Source: M55B132 sp964508895
GTDB lineage: Bacteria > Bacteroidota > Bacteroidia > Bacteroidales > B18-G4
Direction: 5' to 3'
Assembly: GCA_964508895.1 (NCBI GenBank)
Contig: CAZDWF010000172.1
Span: 1 to 5,999 of the forward strand
DNA length: 5,999 nt
The notes under the pieces were generated by a model that was given only the letters and a program-made list of their open reading frames with translations, searched no databases and was not told where the DNA came from. Every line of letters begins with the position of its first letter. The stretch's first letter is position 1. The position numbers and the translations under genes are program-made. Positions 1-5,999 of the stretch are shown in pieces.

Positions 1-436
1 ATAAAAAAAGCCTGAGTAATTGACGGCATTTTTCATCAAGGTTCTGCATGGCTGATTTAACAGCATGTATGAATAGGCTTTCCTTTTCATCTCTTTCATT
101 ATGAGTTGTTATACCCGGTGCTTTATCAATATTATTATCCAAAGATGAAATTTCTGCATGCCTGGAATCCCTTTTCATTTCATTACTGATAAGGTTCCTG
201 CCGATCTGGAAAAGATATGTTTTAAGACTGGAATTTAAAGAACTGAGTTTTCCACTACAGATATTTTTGTACATAGCCAGAAAAGCTTCCTGGAATATTT
301 CTTTTCCGAAGTTAAAAGAAACTGAAAACTTTTTCATAGCGAAGGCGATGAACTCATTGCGGCAGGATTTGTAGAAATCTGCAATTACTTCCTTGTTATT
401 GGCTTTTATATTTTTCAGGAGGCTATTGTCATCCAT
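1..436 (-). CDS. ECF-type RNA polymerase sigma-70 factor, C-terminus cut by window edge
   Basis: Predicted alternative sigma factor that directs RNA polymerase to a specific promoter set in the cytoplasm. The 145 visible codons run from ATG at 436 with no stop before the window edge. Region 2 spans about residues 20-92: FYKSCRNEFIAFAMKKF resembles region 2.1, FQEAFLAMYKNI region 2.2, and LKTYLFQIGRNLISNEMKR the core-binding and -10 recognition helices of Bacteroidota ECF factors. A polar linker (about 93-120) follows. Region 4 begins at about 122, with NLDEKCRQLLRLFL matching the usual first helix; the -35 binding helix-turn-helix lies outside. An in-frame stop at 458-460 with no ATG between it and 436 fixes the start. 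No convincing ribosome site is visible, which is normal for this phylum. It is 219 bp downstream of the WD40-caspase gene and may have its own promoter. Family assignment is firm; regulon and anti-sigma partner are unknown. Confidence 0.9.
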   Translation of the reverse strand, partial: MDDNSLLKNIKANNKEVIADFYKSCRNEFIAFAMKKFSVSFNFGKEIFQEAFLAMYKNICSGKLSSLNSSLKTYLFQIGRNLISNEMKRDSRHAEISSLDNNIDKAPGITTHNERDEKESLFIHAVKSAMQNLDEKCRQLLRLFL

Positions 437-463
437 CCTGGAGTTTATTTTGTTCGGTTAATT

Positions 464-471
464 CAAATATA
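464..471 (-). promoter_or_regulatory. Candidate -7 promoter box before the sigma factor gene
   Basis: The minus strand reads TATATTTG here, a perfect match to the Bacteroidota -7 consensus TAnnTTTG, 27 bases before the sigma factor ATG, which would leave a leader of about 20 nt. No TTG or TTTG is seen at the expected distance upstream (about 19-21 bases), so the -33 half is weak or absent. The sigma gene may therefore be transcribed separately from the caspase gene, possibly with an activator. In AT-rich DNA a chance match is possible. Confidence 0.35.
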
Positions 472-511
472 CGATAAATTACTCTACAGTGAGCGGTGAC
501 TAGTTCTCATA

Positions 512-577
512 CTACGACAATATAATCAAAGTTCCTGCAGTTATAGCAAGGATGCCAATAAGTTTATTGTTTTCCAT
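512..577 (-). CDS. Possible 21-residue single-span membrane peptide
   Basis: A short ORF from ATG at 577 to TAG at 512, between the caspase gene and the sigma factor gene and on their strand. It encodes a polar N-terminus (MENNK) followed by about 16 mostly hydrophobic residues (LIGILAITAG, then TLIILS), enough for one short transmembrane helix. AAGGAA lies about 20 bases upstream, too far to be a normal ribosome site for this ATG. An overlapping ATG at 585 in another frame gives only 14 codons. I recognise no family. It could be a small membrane protein linked to the sigma factor, a leader peptide, the remnant of a longer gene, or a chance ORF. The hydrophobic pattern and position are observed; function is unknown. 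Confidence 0.25.
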   Translation of the reverse strand: MENNKLIGILAITAGTLIILS

Positions 578-600
578 GGTTTCATTAACCGCTTAGTTCC

Positions 601-623
601 TTACAATTGTAATAGTTAATAGT
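601..623. repeat. 12-bp perfect palindrome abutting a tandem heptamer
   Basis: TTACAATTGTAA at 601-612 equals its own reverse complement. Overlapping its end, TAATAGT occurs twice in tandem (610-616 and 617-623). The block lies 33-55 bases past the stop codon of the caspase gene and upstream of the 21-codon ORF and sigma factor gene. The symmetry fits a dimeric regulator's operator. There is no GC-rich stem or T-run, so it does not look like an intrinsic terminator. AT-rich intergenic DNA can produce such symmetry by chance. Confidence 0.3.
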
Positions 624-655
624 TATGAGAGGGAAAAGTAACCGGGAAATTCATT

Positions 656-3600
656 CTATTTCGAAATGGCCAGAATTGTCTCTTCCAGGATCATATTCAC
701 CAGTGCCTCTTTGTCCTTTGCAGATAGTATGATTATTTTACTTGAATCGGCTGATCTGATCTTTAGATTCAGTGTGATCTGGTCTTCATTTTGCTTATAC
801 AAGCCGGATAGTTTATAAGCTTCAGGAAACTCCCTGACATCTATATAGATTAATTCTGCCTCAGTCCCTTTGGCTGATAACTCATTTAGTTTTTCATCCA
901 CTGAATTCCCCATTCTCAGTATGTCTTCAAATTCATCCTCATCAACAAAATTTGAACGGATAAACATGGGTTTGATTTTTGCCAGGGGGAGAAGTTCTTT
1001 GTCTTCTTCTGTATAAATACCGATATCAAAGCTTTCCGCACCATAAGGACTAAATATCTGGGGTTTCTGTATTCCACCAATCCCTTTTGCCAGATCAGGT
1101 ACTCTTTCTCTTGAATATTGAAAAAGCATATTGATATCAGCAAATTTACCTTCTCGTAATGCCAGGCCTTTCAATCCTTCCAGAACAGAATAGGTTAAAA
1201 TACCCTGCCCATAACGGCTTGCTTCATAACTCACAGCATCAGCTGTGGATCCGGTAATAATATGCATTCCGGTACGGTCTTTCATCCGGTCCAGCGCACG
1301 TATAGTTGATGAGGCAATGTCTTTGTTTTCAATTAGATTATCAACCACCTTACCTGAAGCACAGGCATCGATGATTAATATTTGTTTCAATGCAGGGATT
1401 TTTTTGAACCACTCCACAAGGGTGTCACTGGAAATGGTACATGAATTTCTGATAGCTGGATCATTATATGCTTCAGCACTTGAAGTATATGCCTCTTGAG
1501 TAAGATAATAGAAATCACCATCCTGTCCGCCCCAGTTAATGCCATGTCCAGAAAGGTAAACAATGAATACATCAGAAGATTTAGCCCTGGAGGCAATTTC
1601 TTTAAAAGTGGCATTTATGTTTTGTCTTGAAGGCTTTTCTTCAGGACTTTCCTTATCAGTTGTTAACTCATAAATAAAGGTTCTCTCTGCTCCAAAAAGC
1701 CTGTGTGCACCCAACCCAATAGCTTTAGCAATATCTGATGCATCTTTTGATGCATATTTGAGATCAATCTGATCTCCTGTGTAATCTGAGATTCCAGAAC
1801 AAAGAAAGTAAATATTCGGTGGATCCTCATCAATAGCGATACCAGGATTATACAATGTACTTACCCCCCGACTAACCAAATAACCTTCTTCATTATATGC
1901 TTTGACTTCAATTATATTATCCCTTTCATATTTCAGGAAAGGATGATCTTTTATGCTGAATGACAGGTTCAGACTGTCAGCAAATGCCTCAGGGTTTTCA
2001 CCCCTGGCATCAGCCATGATTTCTTTTCCGTTTATGGAAACCAATACTTTTCCTATGCCTCCATCACGGTTTATAAGATTAATCGCTAATTGCCCCTGTT
2101 CATCAACTTTTTCAAGATGAATTTCGGGATATAAGTCCAGTTTATCAAAGCTCTCTACCTCCCTGATGGGTTCATTAATTAATCCTAGGAGCTTGGGAAG
2201 TAATTTAGGTTCATAATACCTGCTTTTTAATTGTTGTAGTTCGATGATCTCCATACCACTCACAAAGTGCATCATTTCCATGGCTCCGGGAGAGGCATCA
2301 AATAAGCCATCCGGAGTAATAACTATCCAGTCATCGACATCAATGTTAATCAGGGTGGCTAACTGGTAACCGGTTTTAATGTCCCATAATATCATCGTGA
2401 AGTCATTACTGCCGGTCAGAACATACTTTCCGTTTGGGGAAATGCTTATGGAGTTTACATAATCGTTATGACCATCAAAGGTTGTAGTTACTTTTCCACT
2501 ATCAAAATCAAAAAGCTTCATGTCAAACTCCCAGCCATCACTCCATTCAAAATCAGTCTCATCATCCATATAAAACATAAGATTACTGTCGGGTGAATAA
2601 TTCATGACTATAATGGCATCGATATTATAATGATCAGAACTTACAGCTTCACCTGATTTTATATCCAGGAATGTCAGTTCACCATCCTGGCTGGCAGATA
2701 ATATAAGCTTACTATCGGAGGTAAATTTAGCATGTGGATTGTCTAATAAATAACTGTCAAAAGTCCTGATAATGTCCCCTGTTTCTGCATTCCAGAGTTT
2801 TATTTTATTATCTTCACTTCCCGATAATACAAAGCTTCCATCGGGCGAAAAGCAAACGGAGATTACCGGGCCTTCATGGCCTGTGAAGGTCATTACTTCA
2901 TTTCCATTCCCTGTATCCCAGAGTTTCATGGTACTGTCATCACTACCGGATAGTAAATATTTCCCATCAGGAGAGAAAGTAACATCCCTGATATCATAAG
3001 TATGCCCATCAATAGATAAAATCTCCTGACCATTTGTTACATCATTCAATTTTAACACTTCAAAGCTGGTTGTCAGGGCTAGGTTTCCGTCAGGAGAGAA
3101 TCTTACAATGCTCACAGCTTCATCCTTATCAGTCACGCACCCTGTTATCTTTCCTTCTTGAAGGTTCCAAAGTTTGACAGTATTATCACCGCTTCCCGAC
3201 AGAAGAAAAAGGCCATCCGGGGAGAAGTCTACAGAAGTTACCTCCCAGGCTAAACCAGAGAAATATCTAACAGGCGCTCCGGTATGAATATTGTATAAAA
3301 TTATTAACTCATTATTACATGCTGAACAAACATATTGGCCACAAGGTGAAAAACATACGTTGCTCATCCCGTGATAAGATGTGATCGTATCGGACTTAAA
3401 CATATCAACGGATTTAATAAAATCTCCTGTTTCAACATTCCAGAGTTTCATGCCACTATAGTGACCTGAAAGCAATGACTTGCCATCAGGTGAAAATCTT
3501 ACTGATTTTACCCGCCCAAATGCTGAAGGATCTTTAAAGGCTCTTATTTCTTTACCGCTTTTCACATCCCACAGCCTGATTGTTCCGTCTTCGCTTCCTG

Positions 3601-4243
3601 ATATTATATAATTTCCATCTGGCGAGAAGTCTACCGAGGTCACATAGCTTAGATGTCCTGCAAATGTCCTGATGTTTTTACCCCTCTTCAGATTCCAGAG
3701 CCTTACCTTTATATACCCACCTGATGCAGCATATCTGCCATCAGGAGAGAAGCATACATCGGAGACGCCCCAGATATGTCCTTTCAAAATTTTCTTCAGC
3801 TCTCCGGTTTCAATATCCCAGAGTATCAGGGCATTATCATCACTCCCGGAAAGGGCAAATTTACCATCAGGAGAAAAACAAACTGACGTAATAATCCCAT
3901 TATGTTCTTCAAATGACCTTATCATCATGCCTGTTTCAATATTCCATAGCTTCATAGTACCATCAAAGCTACCTGACAGTGCATATTTACTATCCGGAGA
4001 AAAACATACAGAAAGAATATCGCTCTTATGACCATTAAAAGAACGTATCTCATTACCGGTTTCAATATCCCATAGTATGACCTTGTCATCCCAACTTCCT
4101 GAAATAAGATATTTCCCGTTTGGAGAGATGTCAACTGATGCAATTTCATCAGTATGCCCAATCGGTGTGACCAGCTTAAGGTTTTGGGCACATAGAAATT
4201 GCACTATCAGAAAAGAAAGGAAAATGAGAATCGATGTTTTCAT
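656..4243 (-). CDS. Exported WD40-repeat protein with caspase/metacaspase-like peptidase domain
   Basis: Complete 1195-residue protein, probably a cysteine endopeptidase whose WD40 part senses or scaffolds a partner. Residues 1-20 look like a type I signal peptide: Lys2, hydrophobic core ILIFLSFLIVQFL, cleavage after CAQ. This is not a lipobox, since the residue before Cys18 is Leu. Residues about 28-650 hold 14 WD40 units, the SPDG turns starting at 40, 82, 124, 166, 207, 251, 299, 341, 383, 424, 466, 508, 550 and 602, closed by TPDG at 643. An Ig-like linker covers about 715-798. The peptidase C14 domain covers about 808-1075, with His900 in LSGHG and Cys961 in IIDACASG. Asp959 matches the metacaspase D-x-C pattern, suggesting cleavage after basic residues (inference). 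A further domain at about 1090-1195 is unassigned. The ATG at 4243 directly precedes the signal peptide. The gene starts 68 bp after the CHAT gene and is probably co-transcribed or separately promoted. Domain calls are firm; substrate and partner are unknown. Confidence 0.95.
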   Translation of the reverse strand: MKTSILIFLSFLIVQFLCAQNLKLVTPIGHTDEIASVDISPNGKYLISGSWDDKVILWDIETGNEIRSFNGHKSDILSVCFSPDSKYALSGSFDGTMKLWNIETGMMIRSFEEHNGIITSVCFSPDGKFALSGSDDNALILWDIETGELKKILKGHIWGVSDVCFSPDGRYAASGGYIKVRLWNLKRGKNIRTFAGHLSYVTSVDFSPDGNYIISGSEDGTIRLWDVKSGKEIRAFKDPSAFGRVKSVRFSPDGKSLLSGHYSGMKLWNVETGDFIKSVDMFKSDTITSYHGMSNVCFSPCGQYVCSACNNELIILYNIHTGAPVRYFSGLAWEVTSVDFSPDGLFLLSGSGDNTVKLWNLQEGKITGCVTDKDEAVSIVRFSPDGNLALTTSFEVLKLNDVTNGQEILSIDGHTYDIRDVTFSPDGKYLLSGSDDSTMKLWDTGNGNEVMTFTGHEGPVISVCFSPDGSFVLSGSEDNKIKLWNAETGDIIRTFDSYLLDNPHAKFTSDSKLILSASQDGELTFLDIKSGEAVSSDHYNIDAIIVMNYSPDSNLMFYMDDETDFEWSDGWEFDMKLFDFDSGKVTTTFDGHNDYVNSISISPNGKYVLTGSNDFTMILWDIKTGYQLATLINIDVDDWIVITPDGLFDASPGAMEMMHFVSGMEIIELQQLKSRYYEPKLLPKLLGLINEPIREVESFDKLDLYPEIHLEKVDEQGQLAINLINRDGGIGKVLVSINGKEIMADARGENPEAFADSLNLSFSIKDHPFLKYERDNIIEVKAYNEEGYLVSRGVSTLYNPGIAIDEDPPNIYFLCSGISDYTGDQIDLKYASKDASDIAKAIGLGAHRLFGAERTFIYELTTDKESPEEKPSRQNINATFKEIASRAKSSDVFIVYLSGHGINWGGQDGDFYYLTQEAYTSSAEAYNDPAIRNSCTISSDTLVEWFKKIPALKQILIIDACASGKVVDNLIENKDIASSTIRALDRMKDRTGMHIITGSTADAVSYEASRYGQGILTYSVLEGLKGLALREGKFADINMLFQYSRERVPDLAKGIGGIQKPQIFSPYGAESFDIGIYTEEDKELLPLAKIKPMFIRSNFVDEDEFEDILRMGNSVDEKLNELSAKGTEAELIYIDVREFPEAYKLSGLYKQNEDQITLNLKIRSADSSKIIILSAKDKEALVNMILEETILAISK
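2324..4162 (-). repeat. DNA encoding 14 WD40 repeats (two probable seven-bladed propellers)
   Basis: A tandem coding repeat with a period of about 126 bases (42 codons). Each unit carries a GH-like start, V-x-F-SPDG turn, LSGS-D and LWD/LWN end. Most spacings between SPDG turns are 41-42 residues; the units starting at residues 251 and 550 are longer (48 and 52). Blades 2, 3, 5, 8, 10 and 11 are close to consensus. Blades 9, 12 and 13 are degenerate, lacking a clear LW-D end or the SPDG turn. Fourteen units fit two seven-bladed propellers, a common WD40 arrangement; the structural split is inferred. Confidence 0.85.
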
Positions 4244-4261
4244 TTTCGGTATAAATTTTAA

Positions 4262-4293
4262 TAAAGTTATAGATTATTAAAGATATAGTCAAA
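4262..4293 (-). promoter_or_regulatory. Candidate promoter for the WD40-caspase gene
   Basis: In the 68-bp gap before the caspase gene, the minus strand has TTTG (4290-4293), 20 bases, then TAACTTTA (4262-4269). This fits the Bacteroidota pattern TTG / TAnnTTTG except for the last base. Transcription would start about 10 bases before the ATG, giving a very short leader without a Shine-Dalgarno site. A second, overlapping candidate is TTG at 4304-4306 with TATCTTTA at 4278-4285 (18-base spacing). No terminator hairpin is seen in the gap, so readthrough from the CHAT gene is equally plausible. Confidence 0.35.
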
Positions 4294-4311
4294 TTGTAAA
4301 TTTCAACAGTC

Positions 4312-5999
4312 TTATTTCAATAAAACAAATGCAGCCCAGTAATATGGATCATATTTCTTTTTCATTTTATCCTGAGCGAATTTAAAAGCATCATGAATTT
4401 CTGAACCTTTTAACCAGGCATTATAGAATATATTCATAAACTCAACAGTTTCTTTGTCTGGCACCTGCCATAGACTCATAATAATGTAATCAACTCCTGC
4501 CATTTTAAATGCCCTTTGCAAACCAAAAACTCCCTCACTTCCTTTAATATCACCAAGCCCGGTTTCACATGCTGACATGACGATCAGTTTTGTGTTGAAA
4601 AGGTTCATGTTTGACACTTCGTAAGCTGTAAGTATACCATCATCAATACCATCCGGTATTTGATTTCCCTGCCATGTGAAGTTGGCGCCTGTAAACAACA
4701 ATCCTGACCTGAATAATGGATTCTCAGATATGGCATAAATAATATCATTTCGATCCAGTTTCTTAAGGATATCGTCTGATTTTGTTTTAGGATCAGGAAA
4801 GAAGAATCCATGAGTAGAAATATGAATAATGTCCGGGGATGTATTCTTGCCAAGATCTTTAAAGGTTTCTTCCCGGCTATCCTTTCCTGAATATGTTGTT
4901 ACTGAAATATTGTAAAGTTTGAAAGAGCTGGAAATATTTTTCACTTCTTCTAATGTTCCTGGAAGATATTTCCAGTTTTCTGTATTGAAAGAAACATCCA
5001 GCATTAATGAACGATTTTGTTTTTGAGTCTCATTTTCCTGAACCTTAATATTGGAGGCAATATCATTGACCTCCGTTGTATCAAAATCATAATCATAATA
5101 AATGCCTCCAAAAAGAGAAGCTTTATCTTCTGAAGTGATTTTAGTATCCCATTCCTCCCTGTTAGTAAGTTCTCTTGTACTTGTAAGTTGATATAATTTA
5201 TATCTGTCAGAAAGAAATGATCCATTCAGATATGGAATTGCATTAAACGCAATAGTATGCAATACCCCTGAAGGCGCATAATAAATACTCTCAATATCTT
5301 GCAATAATGAATCGAAAGGTTTCCATATTAGGTTTTTCAGCGAATCTCCAAAATTATAATATGTGTCTTTTGTAAGAATATCAGCCCTTTTGGCTGAAGA
5401 ATATAGATTTGCAACAAACAAATTGTTACTATTTGATTTGCATTGTGAAATATGATCTCTTAATTGTTTTTCTTCAAATAATGGAATAAAGATTGGCAAA
5501 GTATCTTGATCTCTTAATAGCAATGCAGCATATATAATGCTATCAGTCCATTCTTTTTTATTATGATACTGGAAGCTGATAAATTCAATGGCAGCCTCAT
5601 TTTTATTCAGATTCTTTTGAACATCTTTCCAGGTAATATCAAATGAACTTTGTGCTTTTTCAAATTCAGCTGAATACCGGACAAGGATCCTTTCGGTCGA
5701 ATTAGCCAATTCTTCCAGGCTGTCAATTTTAGGTGTACGTTTTTCAATCGGCAATGTATATTGTGTTCCAAGATAGGCCTTAAGGTCCTTCCATTCCTTA
5801 TATTTATTAATTATTGAAGTATCTTCCGGTTGAAATACTGAAGCTATTACTAATTTGCTGCTTCCAAGGATAAGTCCTTTGAGAAGAAGCTCATTATCAT
5901 AAGAAAAGGATATTGTTTCGTATAAATCTTTATGATTGTCAAGAGTGAATGAGTGGTAAGTATTAAACCGATAATTGATCGTATTCAGGAAGCTTTCTT
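4312..5999 (-). CDS. CHAT-domain (caspase HetF-associated) peptidase-like protein, N-terminus cut by window edge
   Basis: C-terminal 561 codons of a CHAT protein, probably of the TPR-CHAT type. The frame is open from the TAA stop at 4312 to the right edge. The TTG at 5754 is only an internal Leu codon, because conserved sequence continues upstream: FSYDNELLLKGLILGSSK (about 5824-5910) matches the helical segment preceding CHAT domains in this family. CHAT hallmarks in order are YYAPSGVLHTIAFNAIPY, LPGTLEEV, HISTHGFFF with catalytic His (codon 4810-4812), PLFRSGLLFTGAN, DDGILTAYEV, SACETG with catalytic Cys (codon 4567-4569), GSEGVFGLQRAFKMAG, SLWQVPD, and the ending PYYWAAFVLLK. Both dyad residues are intact, so a working cysteine peptidase is likely. 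In characterised relatives (separase-like Csx29 of type III-E CRISPR) the TPR part gates a CHAT protease; any similar gating here is inference. TPR repeats and any signal peptide are off the window, so the compartment is unknown. Confidence 0.93.
   Translation of the reverse strand, partial: ESFLNTINYRFNTYHSFTLDNHKDLYETISFSYDNELLLKGLILGSSKLVIASVFQPEDTSIINKYKEWKDLKAYLGTQYTLPIEKRTPKIDSLEELANSTERILVRYSAEFEKAQSSFDITWKDVQKNLNKNEAAIEFISFQYHNKKEWTDSIIYAALLLRDQDTLPIFIPLFEEKQLRDHISQCKSNSNNLFVANLYSSAKRADILTKDTYYNFGDSLKNLIWKPFDSLLQDIESIYYAPSGVLHTIAFNAIPYLNGSFLSDRYKLYQLTSTRELTNREEWDTKITSEDKASLFGGIYYDYDFDTTEVNDIASNIKVQENETQKQNRSLMLDVSFNTENWKYLPGTLEEVKNISSSFKLYNISVTTYSGKDSREETFKDLGKNTSPDIIHISTHGFFFPDPKTKSDDILKKLDRNDIIYAISENPLFRSGLLFTGANFTWQGNQIPDGIDDGILTAYEVSNMNLFNTKLIVMSACETGLGDIKGSEGVFGLQRAFKMAGVDYIIMSLWQVPDKETVEFMNIFYNAWLKGSEIHDAFKFAQDKMKKKYDPYYWAAFVLLK

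Noticed and set aside
541..585. Alternative 14-codon ORF from ATG at 585
   Set aside because: Very short, with no distinctive composition; it overlaps the 21-codon ORF, which has a clearer hydrophobic pattern.
631..649. Direct repeat GGGAAA (631-636 and 644-649)
   Set aside because: Six-base repeats at this spacing are expected by chance and have no further supporting structure.
646..667. GAAAT/ATTTC inverted repeat and ATTTCGAAAT palindrome at the end of the caspase gene as a terminator
   Set aside because: The stem is only 5 bp, AT-rich, overlaps the stop codon, and no T-run follows on the minus strand.
2772..4031. Plus-strand ORFs at 2772-2999 and 3672-4031 encoding repeated LPSGEK-like segments
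   Set aside because: They are antisense shadows of the WD40 repeats; the LPSGEK motif is the reverse complement of the repeated SPDG coding segment, and the frames have no independent support.
5752..5754. TTG as the start codon of the CHAT protein
   Set aside because: The frame continues upstream without a stop to the window edge and encodes sequence typical of the helical region before CHAT domains, so this is an internal Leu codon.
1..5999. CRISPR array, cas genes, tRNA or insertion sequence
   Set aside because: No regularly spaced non-coding repeats, transposase motifs or terminal inverted repeats are visible; the only periodic signal is the coding WD40 repeat.

Overview
The window looks like chromosomal DNA from a member of the Bacteroidota. 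The evidence is an AT-rich sequence, start codons without clear Shine-Dalgarno sites, promoter-like boxes of the TAnnTTTG type, a signal peptide ending Cys-Ala-Gln, and an ECF sigma factor of the type common in that phylum. The exact lineage cannot be told from the sequence. All real genes are on the minus strand, so transcription runs from the right edge to the left edge.

Layout in transcription order. (1) 4312-5999: the C-terminal 561 codons of a CHAT-domain protein, a caspase-like cysteine peptidase of the HetF-associated type. Its frame stays open to the right edge, so the true start and any N-terminal TPR repeats lie outside. (2) A 68-bp gap (4244-4311) with a candidate promoter. (3) 656-4243: a complete 1195-residue exported protein with a signal peptide, 14 WD40 repeats (probably two seven-bladed propellers), an Ig-like linker, a caspase/metacaspase-like peptidase domain with an intact His/Cys dyad, and a further C-terminal domain. 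(4) A 219-bp gap (437-655) holding a 12-bp palindrome next to a tandem heptamer, a possible 21-residue membrane peptide and a perfect TAnnTTTG box. (5) 1-436: the first 145 codons of an ECF sigma-70 factor, cut by the left edge inside region 4.

How they may work together (inference): two clan-CD peptidases, one carrying a large WD40 scaffold, sit beside an ECF sigma factor. This resembles the parts list of the type III-E CRISPR (Craspase) accessory module, where a TPR-CHAT peptidase cleaves a partner that restrains an ECF sigma factor. No CRISPR array or cas gene is visible here. The caspase appears exported while the sigma factor is cytoplasmic, so any link would need a membrane-spanning partner. 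No anti-sigma factor is visible; the 21-codon ORF is the only candidate membrane element and is unproven. The genes could also be neighbours without a shared function.
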